This document shows, in pieces, positions 52,794-60,653 of a stretch of DNA of 64,000 bases; positions within the stretch are counted from its first letter, which is position 1, and every line of letters begins with the position of its first letter. The DNA comes from Faecalicatena contorta (GTDB taxonomy: Bacteria; Bacillota; Clostridia; Lachnospirales; Lachnospiraceae), in the NCBI RefSeq assembly GCF_003149105.1, contig NZ_QGDS01000001.1, positions 325,334-389,333 of the forward strand, given 5' to 3'. The notes beneath the pieces are model-generated. The model saw only the letters and a program-made list of their open reading frames with translations. It was not told where the DNA came from and did no database searches. Made by a program: the position numbers and the translations under genes.

Positions 52794-53276
52794 ATGGAAG
52801 CACTGGAAAAAATCAGACAGCATCCACTTTATGTGGTAAATTATAAAAAACTGGAAGATGCGGAAGTAAAGCGGAAATTTTGCAGACACCAGATGACTCA
52901 TCTTCTGGATGTGGCGCGCATTGCTTATATACGCAATTTAGAGGCAGACATGGGTCTGAAAAAGGAAGTCATCTATGCCGCCTCCCTACTTCATGATATC
53001 GGGAAATTCAGGCAGTATGAGGATGGCACTCCTCATGAAATGGCGGGAAGGGAAATCGCAGAGATCATATTAAATGACATTGGCATGTTTTCTCAGGAAG
53101 AAAAAGAGGTGATTCTGCAGGCGATTTTGGAACACCGGAGACTTGTTCCTGATATGACAGTTCTTGGACGGCTTTTATATGAAAGTGATAAATTATCCAG
53201 GGCCTGCTATTCCTGTCCGGCAGAGGCAGAATGCAGTTGGAGCAGTGAAAAAAAGAATACAACGATTGAATACTGA
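52794..53276 (+). CDS. HD-domain hydrolase in the folate operon
   Basis: A 160-residue HD-superfamily protein. The metal site is seen as RHQMTH (His32 or His36), LLHDIGKF (His67-Asp68), His81 and Glu113-His114. Near the end is a four-cysteine-like stretch CYSCPAEAEC. It lies two bases after folE and just before folP. No NudB/FolQ-type pyrophosphohydrolase is in the operon, so this protein is a candidate for removing phosphate from dihydroneopterin triphosphate; this is inference from context. Confidence 0.83.
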   Translation: MEALEKIRQHPLYVVNYKKLEDAEVKRKFCRHQMTHLLDVARIAYIRNLEADMGLKKEVIYAASLLHDIGKFRQYEDGTPHEMAGREIAEIILNDIGMFSQEEKEVILQAILEHRRLVPDMTVLGRLLYESDKLSRACYSCPAEAECSWSSEKKNTTIEY

Positions 53277-53293
53277 ATAGGAGTGCTGAGAAT

Positions 53294-54109
53294 ATGAAAA
53301 TAGGAAACAGAGAATTTGACACAGAGAATCAAACCTACATCATGGGAATTTTGAATGTGACGCCGGATTCTTTTTCTGACGGCGGCAGATACAACCGCAT
53401 AGATGCTGCCCTGAAACATGCCCAGGAAATGGTCCGGGACGGTGCGGATATCCTGGATATAGGCGGGGAATCTACCCGTCCCGGACACACACAAATTACA
53501 GAAGAAGAGGAAATCGAGCGGATTGCGCCTGTGCTGGAAAGGCTGCAAGGAGAGTTTGATGTGCCCCTGTCTATTGATACGTATAAAAGTAAAGTCGCAG
53601 AAGCGGCTATTTTGGCTGGAGCAGATTTGGTGAATGATATTTGGGGCCTGAAATATGATGGCACCATGGCAGAGGTGATTGCAAAAAGCCAGGTACCCTG
53701 CTGTCTGATGCATAACAGGGAAAAAGCAGAATATGAAGATTTTTTGCCGGATGTACTGGCAGATTTGCAGATGAGTGTGGATATGGCCAGGAATGCGGGG
53801 ATTGAGAAGGACAAGATTATTCTGGACCCAGGGGTGGGATTTGCGAAAACCTACGAAATGAATCTGGAAATCATCAAAAAACTGAACCATTTAAAGACTC
53901 TGGAATACCCCATCCTTCTTGGGACCTCCAGAAAAGGTGTAATCGGCCTGACTTTAGACCTTCCCTCAGACCAGAGAGAGGAAGGGACTCTTGTGACAAC
54001 TGTGTTGGGAATTGTAAACGGATGCTCTTTTGTGCGCGTGCACGATGTCAAAGGAAACAGGCGTGCCATACAAATGACAAAGGCTATTCTGAGGAAACAT
54101 GAGGTATAA
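53294..54109 (+). CDS. folP: FolP, dihydropteroate synthase
   Basis: A 271-residue TIM-barrel enzyme. MGILNVTPDSFSDGG, DIGGESTRPG, the SIDTYKSKVAEAA strand and ILDPGVGFAKT are standard DHPS motifs. It joins 4-aminobenzoate to the pterin. TAGGAGTG lies before the ATG. It lies two bases ahead of folB-folK. Confidence 0.96.
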   Translation: MKIGNREFDTENQTYIMGILNVTPDSFSDGGRYNRIDAALKHAQEMVRDGADILDIGGESTRPGHTQITEEEEIERIAPVLERLQGEFDVPLSIDTYKSKVAEAAILAGADLVNDIWGLKYDGTMAEVIAKSQVPCCLMHNREKAEYEDFLPDVLADLQMSVDMARNAGIEKDKIILDPGVGFAKTYEMNLEIIKKLNHLKTLEYPILLGTSRKGVIGLTLDLPSDQREEGTLVTTVLGIVNGCSFVRVHDVKGNRRAIQMTKAILRKHEV

Positions 54110-54111
54110 AG

Positions 54112-54936
54112 ATGGATCAGATTAAAATAGAAAACTTAGAGGTGTTTGCAAATCACGGGGTATTCCCGGAGGAAAATGTGCTGGGGCAGAAATTTCTCAT
54201 TTGCGCCACCCTGTATACAAATACAAGAAATGCCGGGAAGACCGATGATCTGACTGCCTCCATTCACTATGGGGAGGTCAGTCAGTTTATAGATACCTAT
54301 ATGAAGGAACACACCTATCAGCTTATTGAGCGGGCAGCGGAAAGTCTGGCTGAAGAACTCCTGCTTCATACAAGGCATTTAGAGAAGATAGAGCTGGAGG
54401 TGAAAAAACCGTGGGCGCCTGTAGGGCTGCCTGTGGAATATGTTTCCGTAAAAATTAAGCGGCAGTGGCACACCGCTTATATTGCTTTGGGCTCTAATAT
54501 GGGAAATAAGCAGCAATATTTGGACAGCGCCACAGAGGCTCTGAATCATGTTCCGGGCTGCCGGGTCGTAAAAACATCCTCCTGGCTGATTACTCCCCCT
54601 TATGGGATGGTAGAGCAGGATGATTTCCTCAATGGATGCCTGGAACTTAAAACATTGTTGTCCCCGGAAGAACTGCTGGATGCCCTGCATCAGATTGAAC
54701 AGGAGGCAAAACGGGAAAGAACCGTCCGCTGGGGGCCGAGAACTCTGGACTTGGATATCCTATTTTATGATGACTTGATTTTTGAATCTGAAACTTTATG
54801 TATTCCCCATATGGAAGTGCAGAAGCGGGATTTTGTGTTGAAGCCGCTGCAGGAAATTGCACCATATAAGCACCACCCGGGAACCGGGAAAACAGTGTTG
54901 GAAATGCTGGCAGAATTGAAAAAAGAAGAAATATAA
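54112..54936 (+). CDS. folBK: FolB-FolK fusion: dihydroneopterin aldolase and HPPK
   Basis: A 274-residue fusion. Residues 1 to about 118 are dihydroneopterin aldolase (IKIENLEVFANHGVF, LTASIHYGEVSQFI). Residues about 120-274 are the pyrophosphokinase (YIALGSNMGNKQQYLDSA, RWGPRTLDLDILFYDD). The two catalyse consecutive steps between FolE products and FolP substrate. Last gene of the folate operon. Confidence 0.95.
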   Translation: MDQIKIENLEVFANHGVFPEENVLGQKFLICATLYTNTRNAGKTDDLTASIHYGEVSQFIDTYMKEHTYQLIERAAESLAEELLLHTRHLEKIELEVKKPWAPVGLPVEYVSVKIKRQWHTAYIALGSNMGNKQQYLDSATEALNHVPGCRVVKTSSWLITPPYGMVEQDDFLNGCLELKTLLSPEELLDALHQIEQEAKRERTVRWGPRTLDLDILFYDDLIFESETLCIPHMEVQKRDFVLKPLQEIAPYKHHPGTGKTVLEMLAELKKEEI

Positions 54937-54953
54937 AAATCAGAGAACAAAGT

Positions 54954-54974
54954 AGTCGGGCTTACCGGACTTTT
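54954..54974 (+). terminator. Possible terminator of the folate operon
   Basis: AGTCGGG and CCGGACT form a short stem with a bulge, followed by TTTT. Weak, but it is the only candidate directly after folB-folK on this strand. Confidence 0.4.
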
Positions 54975-54994
54975 CCGCCAAAGCATGGCCGATA

Positions 54995-55040
54995 TAAAAA
55001 ACGCCCTCTCCGGCAGTGAAATCCACGTGCCGGGGGGGAG
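54995..55040 (-). terminator. Terminator of the tyrA-aroA operon
   Basis: On the minus strand CTCCCCCCCGGCA pairs with TGCCGGAGAGGGCG around a 12-nt loop, followed by T6. A smaller AATAGGAAA/TTTTCCTATT hairpin lies closer to the aroA stop (55051-55073). Confidence 0.7.
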
Positions 55041-55073
55041 TTTCTATGTGTAATAGGAAAGTGCTTTTCCTAT

Positions 55074-56366
55074 TTAAAGCAGCAGTTCAAATGTGTCATA
55101 AAAGGAGGGATAGGATACATCCACGCAGTCACTGTCCAGTATGTTGGTTGTCCCCTCTGCCACCAGTGCGGCAATGCTAAAAGCCATGGCAATCCGGTGG
55201 TCCAGCAGGGTGTGAATGGTTGCTCCCAAAAGCGGCTTTCCGCCTTCTATAATCATGCCGTCAAAGGTTGGCGTTACATCACAGCTCATTGCTTTTAAAT
55301 TATCGGTGACGGTTTCTATCCGGTCGGTTTCCTTAACTTTCAATTCTTCCGCATCCCGTATAATGGTCGTTCCTTCCGCCATAGCCGCCATAACAGCGAT
55401 GATGGGAATTTCATCGATTAATGTAGGAATGATGCTTCCTTCAATCGTAATACCATGCAGATTACTGGTACGTACAAGAATATCAGCAACTCTTTCCCCT
55501 CCGCAGAAATGTTCATTTTGTAAAATAATGTCTCCTCCCATGTCCTCACACACCTTAAGAAAACCGGCACGGGTTGGATTGATACCAATGTCTTTGATTA
55601 ATATTTCGGAATCTGGAACGAGCAGTCCGGCAGCAATAAAATATGCAGCAGAAGAGATGTCCCCGGGAACCGTGATTTTCTGCCCGTATAATTCCTGGCA
55701 CGGCCGGACAGACGCTGTTGTACGGGTATTCGTAAGTTCGTGTGCAGACATAAGGTCTGCCCCAAACTCTTTGAGCATGAGTTCCGTATGGTTGCGGGAG
55801 AGATTTGGCTCAGTGACAGAAGTTTCTCCGTCTGCGTAAAGTCCGGCCAGGAGAATACAGGATTTCACCTGGGCAGAAGCAATAGGTGAATCATAGTGAA
55901 AACCATGAAGCTTCCCTTTAGTGATATAAAGAGGAGCGCAGTCGTTACGCAGAATACTGGAAATATTGGCGCCCATCTGAGTCAGCGGTTCCATAATGCG
56001 TTTCATAGGGCGTGAATTCAAAGACTCATCCCCTGAAATCTTAGAATCAAATTCCTGTCCGCAGAGAATTCCAGCAAGGAGTCTCGTAGTGGTGCCGCTG
56101 TTTCCTACATCCAGTATATCTGTGGGAGGGGTTAATCCATGAAGTCCCTTCCCATGGACAACAACAGTGTCCTGGTTTTTCTCAATTTCGATTCCCAGCT
56201 TACGGAAACACTCTATTGTAGCCAGGCAGTCCGCTCCTTCCAGAAAATTATGTACCTCGGTAATCCCTTTTGCAATAGAGCCGAGCATAATGGAACGGTG
56301 GGAAATTGATTTATCTCCGGGGATTGTGACCTGCCCTTTTAATCCGGTAATGTTAGTTAATTCCAT
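55074..56366 (-). CDS. aroA: AroA, 3-phosphoshikimate 1-carboxyvinyltransferase (EPSP synthase)
   Basis: A 430-residue enzyme with IPGDKSISHRSIMLG, LDVGNSGTTTRLLAG, the SLNSRPMKRI strand, LSRNHTELML and LKVKETDRIE. These are the substrate-contacting loops of EPSP synthase. It works in the shikimate pathway to aromatic amino acids. AGAAAGGATAA precedes the start. It follows tyrA by 24 bp. Confidence 0.96.
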   Translation of the reverse strand: MELTNITGLKGQVTIPGDKSISHRSIMLGSIAKGITEVHNFLEGADCLATIECFRKLGIEIEKNQDTVVVHGKGLHGLTPPTDILDVGNSGTTTRLLAGILCGQEFDSKISGDESLNSRPMKRIMEPLTQMGANISSILRNDCAPLYITKGKLHGFHYDSPIASAQVKSCILLAGLYADGETSVTEPNLSRNHTELMLKEFGADLMSAHELTNTRTTASVRPCQELYGQKITVPGDISSAAYFIAAGLLVPDSEILIKDIGINPTRAGFLKVCEDMGGDIILQNEHFCGGERVADILVRTSNLHGITIEGSIIPTLIDEIPIIAVMAAMAEGTTIIRDAEELKVKETDRIETVTDNLKAMSCDVTPTFDGMIIEGGKPLLGATIHTLLDHRIAMAFSIAALVAEGTTNILDSDCVDVSYPSFYDTFELLL

Positions 56367-56390
56367 ATTCTGTTATCCTTTCTTCCTTTG

Positions 56391-57488
56391 TTATACCTCA
56401 TAAACAATATATCTGTATTTTTGCAGCAGTTCGGCGGCTTTAGCCGCAGCGGATTCGTTATAAAACTCAATACGAAGCACACCTTCCTCAAATTCACGGT
56501 TATGCACAATGCCAATATTCTTAATACTAATATTGTTACTTGCAAGAATAGTAGCAATTGTAGCGATTCCCCCGGCTTCGTCAATGATGTCACAGTAAAC
56601 TGCAAAACTCTTTTTAATCGGCCCGGCAGAACTGTTGGGCATGGAATCCCGGTAATCCTTGGAAGATTCGAACAAGGTGAACAAATTTTTTTCTGAGCCT
56701 TCATCTATGGATTCCCTGGCTTTTTTTAACACTTCAATATAATCACCCAGAATCCGGGAAATATTTTCCTGGTTCTTGAGACAGATTTGCTGCCACATAA
56801 TAGGAGAGGAGGAGGCAATTCTCGTAATATCCTTGAAACCACCAGCAGCCAGATTCTTCATCAGCTCATCCTTCGTATCTGTCTCGCGCACGAAATTCAC
56901 TAAACTGGACGCAATAATATGAGGCAGATGACTGATAGTTCCGGTAATGTAATCATGCTCCTTATAATCCAATATAATAGGAAGTGATTTGAGCGATTCT
57001 ACAAAATTACGGTACTCATAAACCTTTTTATCCGGGACCTTTGCAGAAGGCGTCAGGATATAATAAGCATTCTCGATCAGAACAGGCTTTGAATTAGGGT
57101 ACCCGCTCTTTTCAGAACCAGCCATAGGATGTCCCCCGATAAAATTTTCTTCCATTCCCAGCCGGATAACCTCCTCATGGATTGAGGTCTTTACACTTCC
57201 CACATCCGTAAGAATACAATCCGGATGAATAAAATCCTTTAATTGCGTAAGATAAGGCGTATTATATGCAATGGGGGCACAGAGAAAAATATAGCTGCAT
57301 CCCTCAAAATTTCCGTCAATAGTAGAGCAGGAGGTCTGGATGGTACCTTCCTGGACCGCCAGGGCCAGAGTTTCCTTGCTTTTATCAAAGGCAAGAAGTT
57401 CATAGTCCGGATGATACTGGCGGATTGCCTTTGCAATAGAACCGCCGATAAGGCCCAGACCAATAAAACCTATTTTCTTTGTCATCAT
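56391..57488 (-). CDS. tyrA: TyrA, prephenate dehydrogenase with C-terminal ACT domain
   Basis: A 365-residue enzyme. The Rossmann motif IGFIGLGLIGGSIAKAI is at the N-terminus, FIGGHPMAGSEKSGY carries active-site residues and HLPHIIASSLVNFV is conserved. Residues about 290-365 form an ACT domain, which usually binds tyrosine for feedback control. AAAGGAA lies upstream. First gene of the tyrA-aroA pair. Confidence 0.94.
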   Translation of the reverse strand: MMTKKIGFIGLGLIGGSIAKAIRQYHPDYELLAFDKSKETLALAVQEGTIQTSCSTIDGNFEGCSYIFLCAPIAYNTPYLTQLKDFIHPDCILTDVGSVKTSIHEEVIRLGMEENFIGGHPMAGSEKSGYPNSKPVLIENAYYILTPSAKVPDKKVYEYRNFVESLKSLPIILDYKEHDYITGTISHLPHIIASSLVNFVRETDTKDELMKNLAAGGFKDITRIASSSPIMWQQICLKNQENISRILGDYIEVLKKARESIDEGSEKNLFTLFESSKDYRDSMPNSSAGPIKKSFAVYCDIIDEAGGIATIATILASNNISIKNIGIVHNREFEEGVLRIEFYNESAAAKAAELLQKYRYIVYEV

Positions 57489-57533
57489 AAACCAAATTCC
57501 TTTCCCGTAATAATCATATGTAAATCTTCAAGT

Positions 57534-57556
57534 CTCCCGCCTGCAGAGGCAGGGAG
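57534..57556 (-). promoter_or_regulatory. Hairpin in the tyrA leader
   Basis: CTCCCGCCT pairs with AGGCaGGGAG around GCAG, about 45 bases before tyrA. There is no T tract after it on the minus strand, so it is not a simple terminator. Confidence 0.45.
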
Positions 57557-57711
57557 CTTGTCCCAAGATAGAACTAGTTTAACATCTTACTATATAAAAG
57601 TAAATTCGAATTTGAGAGGGATACAGCAAAGAATATAACTTACTTATGATTTTTATTTGTATATAAACGTATTTATTACATCGGAAGTTTTCATAAAACT
57701 CCGTAAATTTC

Positions 57712-57731
57712 TTTGTCGAAATTTGTCGAAA
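57712..57731 (+). promoter_or_regulatory. Tandem 10-bp direct repeat upstream of the receptor promoter
   Basis: TTTGTCGAAA occurs twice in direct succession, ending 6 bp before the -35 box, a place typical for an activator. Confidence 0.45.
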
Positions 57732-57737
57732 TATTTA

Positions 57738-57766
57738 TTGAACTATACCAAGTTTAGTGATAGAAT
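57738..57766 (+). promoter_or_regulatory. Promoter of the chemotaxis receptor gene
   Basis: A -35 TTGAAC (57738-57743) and a -10 TAGAAT (57761-57766) are 17 bp apart. It looks like a vegetative rather than a flagellar sigma factor promoter. Confidence 0.65.
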
Positions 57767-57778
57767 GAATCGCAACAA

Positions 57779-57795
57779 TACATGTGTAACATGTA
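57779..57795. promoter_or_regulatory. Inverted repeat at the receptor transcription start
   Basis: TACATGT GTA ACATGTA has perfect 7-bp arms and lies just downstream of the predicted start site, a typical repressor position. Confidence 0.45.
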
Positions 57796-57846
57796 CAATC
57801 TGGATGAGAGTAGCGTACTAAATCATTTTGAAAGGAGCTTTTCAAC

Positions 57847-60000
57847 ATGGAGAAGAAAAGGAAAGAGAAGGGGAAGGCGGGAAAAAGAAAGGGATTTCGA
57901 AGTATTTCTACTAAGATTTTAATGTATATAGGGGGAATGGTTGTTCTTTCATTTGTTGTTCTGATTCTTATTGTTATGAAGATTACCGCTAGTTCCGTAA
58001 TTGAGCTCAGAAACAGTGAACTGAATGCCCAGTCACAATCAGCTTCCAATGATATCAACAGCTATTTTGTCAAATACTTTGAGATGGCAGATTCCCTGGC
58101 TCAGAACAGTGAAATGGGAACTCTTTTTCAGGAAGCTTCAGGAAGTGTGAAAATGGCAGATGCCCAGAGCTTTTTGTCGGTAAAAAAAACTCTGGAAGCA
58201 GTAAAGGATGCCAATAGTGACTCTCTTCTATCTGTTTGGATTGCAGATGTGGATACAAGCCAGCTGACGGATGACAGCGGATTCTTTTCTGATGACAGTT
58301 GGGATGTTCACAGCCGTCCCTGGTTTTCAGAGATTCAGTCTGCCGGCAAAACGATTATAACAGAGCCATATGAAGACACCGTTACGAAGAAACATATAGT
58401 AAGTGTTATTGCTCCGGTATATAAATCAGGCACCACAGAAATTGCTGGGGCGGCCGGCGTAGATTTTACACTGGATAAGCTTGGGGAGGTGATGTCCTCT
58501 TATACTTTAGGGGAAACCGGTTATTTTATTCTGGCAACTGCCGGAGGTCAGGTAATCCATCATCCCGTTGCTGACTATATTAACCAGAATATTGCAGATA
58601 CAGATATGTCCGGTAATATCAAAGACGCGGTGAAGTCCCAGAAAACGGGAGAAATACAGTATACTTCTAAAGGTACACACAGCCACGGCTATCTTTCTGC
58701 CGTTGGGAAAACAGGCTGGATGGTTGCCACAGGACTGCCGGATGCGGAATACAATGAGGCTTATACTGCAATTCAGACTACAATGCTGATTATTTTCGCC
58801 ATTGCGTTAATTGTTGTTGTAATCATCGTCTTGTTGATTTCAAAACAGATTGTTACTCCGATGAAAAAGCTTACCAACACGGCGAACTTGATTGCGGAAG
58901 GTAACCTGGATATTAGTGTAGACGCAAGTTCTGCAGATGAGACCGGCCAAATGGGTGAAGCGATGAACCGTACCGTTGTTCAGCTGCGCAGATATACTGC
59001 ATACATCGGTGAAATTACCCGTACACTAGAGGCTATGGCACGGGGGGATATGCGTATTCATCTTGAAGAAGACTATGTAGGTGAGTTTGCATCTATCAAG
59101 ATGGCTTTTGGAGACATCTCCTCCTCCTTAAATCATGCGCTGCATCTCATTAATGACACTGCTGAGCAGGTTAGTGTGGGAGCAGATCAGGTTTCACAAG
59201 GAGCTCAGGCACTGGCCGCAGGGTCAACAGAGCAGGCGGCTTCCATACAAGAACTTAGTGCTTCTGTTATGAGTATTGCCGATCAGGCAGCACAGAACGC
59301 GGAGCATGTTAGAACAGCAACTCAATATGTAACGAAGACCGGAACCGATGTCGCTGCCGGAAATGAACATATGATAAAGCTCACAGATGCCATGAGGGAG
59401 ATCGGCTCATCCTCAGATCAGATTGCAAATATCACAAAGGTGATTGAGGACATCGCATTCCAGACGAATATTCTGGCTCTGAATGCTGCTATAGAAGCAG
59501 CACGCGCAGGAGAGGCCGGGAAAGGCTTTGCTGTGGTGGCAGATGAAGTGCGTACCCTTGCCGCAAAATCTGCTGAGGCAGCCAAGCAGACAGCAGATTT
59601 GATTCATAGTTCTGTTGCTATCGTGTCAAGGGGGACTCAAATTACGGCTGAAACAGCAAAGATTCTGCTGGAGGTAGGCGAGAGTACTGACAAGGTTACA
59701 GAAAGCTTCACAAAAATTGAGCAGGCTTCCGCTGAACAGAGCGATGCAATCGAGCAAGTAAAAGAGGGTCTTACTCAGGTATCGGCTGTAGTGCAGACCA
59801 ACGCTGCCACTGCAGAAGAGAACTCTGCAACAAGTGAAGAAATGTCTGCCCAGGCAGTTACGCTGCGGGGAGAGGTTGGGCGGTTCAAATTGGAATCATC
59901 TATGAGAAATAGTGAAGTTTCAATGACTTCCCATTGGGAAAATGAATCCGGAGATAATAAAGATGTGACCGCATTCACTTCTGATTTGGGGAAATATTAA
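57847..60000 (+). CDS. Methyl-accepting chemotaxis protein with double-Cache sensor
   Basis: A 717-residue receptor. It has a basic N-terminus, a first membrane helix (about residues 28-50), an extracellular dCache-type domain (about 55-300; [18 protein letters not shown] and VIAPVY), a second helix (about 307-332), a HAMP domain with [19 protein letters not shown], and a signalling domain with the hairpin tip [20 protein letters not shown]. It binds a small extracellular ligand and signals to CheA. No other chemotaxis gene is near. GAAAGGAGC precedes the start. Confidence 0.95.
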   Translation: MEKKRKEKGKAGKRKGFRSISTKILMYIGGMVVLSFVVLILIVMKITASSVIELRNSELNAQSQSASNDINSYFVKYFEMADSLAQNSEMGTLFQEASGSVKMADAQSFLSVKKTLEAVKDANSDSLLSVWIADVDTSQLTDDSGFFSDDSWDVHSRPWFSEIQSAGKTIITEPYEDTVTKKHIVSVIAPVYKSGTTEIAGAAGVDFTLDKLGEVMSSYTLGETGYFILATAGGQVIHHPVADYINQNIADTDMSGNIKDAVKSQKTGEIQYTSKGTHSHGYLSAVGKTGWMVATGLPDAEYNEAYTAIQTTMLIIFAIALIVVVIIVLLISKQIVTPMKKLTNTANLIAEGNLDISVDASSADETGQMGEAMNRTVVQLRRYTAYIGEITRTLEAMARGDMRIHLEEDYVGEFASIKMAFGDISSSLNHALHLINDTAEQVSVGADQVSQGAQALAAGSTEQAASIQELSASVMSIADQAAQNAEHVRTATQYVTKTGTDVAAGNEHMIKLTDAMREIGSSSDQIANITKVIEDIAFQTNILALNAAIEAARAGEAGKGFAVVADEVRTLAAKSAEAAKQTADLIHSSVAIVSRGTQITAETAKILLEVGESTDKVTESFTKIEQASAEQSDAIEQVKEGLTQVSAVVQTNAATAEENSATSEEMSAQAVTLRGEVGRFKLESSMRNSEVSMTSHWENESGDNKDVTAFTSDLGKY

Positions 60001-60077
60001 GTGAAAATATATGTAAAGTGCCTTTACATCAGTAATATTGTATGTTAAACTACTCAAGTATAAATTCAGCCGGCGTT

Positions 60078-60100
60078 CGGTAATTGGATGACTCCAACCG
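60078..60100 (+). promoter_or_regulatory. Hairpin in the rpsO leader
   Basis: CGG and TTGGA pair with TCCAA and CCG around TGAC, with a TAA bulge, about 50 bases before rpsO. S15 commonly represses its own mRNA through such leader structures. Confidence 0.45.
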
Positions 60101-60148
60101 TTGCTTAATGTCAGGCGTTTTTACAAAAAATAAAAGGAGGAAATAAAC

Positions 60149-60415
60149 ATGATCGCTAAGGATAAAAAACAGGCAATCATTGCAGAGCATGCAAGAAGCG
60201 AAGGAGATACAGGTTCTCCGGAAGTACAGATTGCAATTCTGACAGCAAGAATCAACGAACTGACAGATCATTTCAAATCTAACCCGAAAGATCACCATTC
60301 AAGAAGGGGGCTTCTGAAAATGGTAGGACAGAGACGTGGTCTGCTTGCATATCTGAAGAAGACAGATATCGAAAGATATCGTGCTTTGATTGAAAAACTT
60401 GGATTAAGAAAATAA
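60149..60415 (+). CDS. rpsO: Ribosomal protein S15
   Basis: An 88-residue protein, the standard S15 length. [19 protein letters not shown], the [15 protein letters not shown] segment that contacts 16S rRNA, and [13 protein letters not shown] are all present. AAAGGAGG lies upstream. It precedes pnp, as in most bacteria, but a terminator and a separate promoter lie between them. Confidence 0.98.
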   Translation: MIAKDKKQAIIAEHARSEGDTGSPEVQIAILTARINELTDHFKSNPKDHHSRRGLLKMVGQRRGLLAYLKKTDIERYRALIEKLGLRK

Positions 60416-60428
60416 TTTCAAATCCATT

Positions 60429-60468
60429 AGAGTTCCGCCTGCATATAATTTGCATCGGAACTCTTTTT
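60429..60468 (+). terminator. Terminator after rpsO
   Basis: AGAGTTCCG and CGGAACTCT form a perfect 9-bp stem followed by T5. Confidence 0.88.
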
Positions 60469-60499
60469 ATATAATAGGAAACATCCAAGATTCCTTTGC

Positions 60500-60528
60500 T
60501 TGCGAAAAGGATTTTCCTATGATATAAT
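60500..60528 (+). promoter_or_regulatory. Promoter of pnp
   Basis: A -35 TTGCGA (60500-60505) and a perfect -10 TATAAT (60523-60528) are 17 bp apart, placing the start near 60535, at the edge of the leader stem. Confidence 0.78.
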
Positions 60529-60540
60529 ATTTAAGGTTGT

Positions 60541-60625
60541 GGGCAGGTGAGAAACACCCGAGACCACTGAAAAGGATATTAGCGGATTCTAATGTGTTTT
60601 TCAGTAGTTTCGGAGTCTCCTGTCC
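60541..60625 (+). promoter_or_regulatory. Long stem-loop in the pnp leader
   Basis: GGGCAGG pairs with CCTGTCC at the base. After an internal loop, CCGAGACCACTGAAAA pairs with TTTTCAGTAGTTTCGG over 16 positions with one mismatch, and ATTAG/CTAAT cap it. It begins within ten bases of the predicted transcript start. A stem of this length is a plausible RNase III substrate, as in the autoregulated pnp leader of E. coli. Confidence 0.72.
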
Positions 60626-60653
60626 GAATAATTGTATTTTAAAGGAGACAAAT

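Larger units (their letters stand above)
57489..57846. other. Divergent regulatory region between tyrA and the chemotaxis receptor
   Basis: A 358-bp gap with no gene. It contains a tyrA leader hairpin (57534-57556), a tandem 10-bp repeat (57712-57731), a good plus-strand promoter (57738-57766) and a 17-bp inverted repeat (57779-57795). The tyrA promoter is not clear. Confidence 0.65.

Noticed and set aside
60537..60653. Longer PNPase starting in the leader
   Set aside because: The extension lies in the structured leader, and AAAGGAG supports the ATG at 60654.
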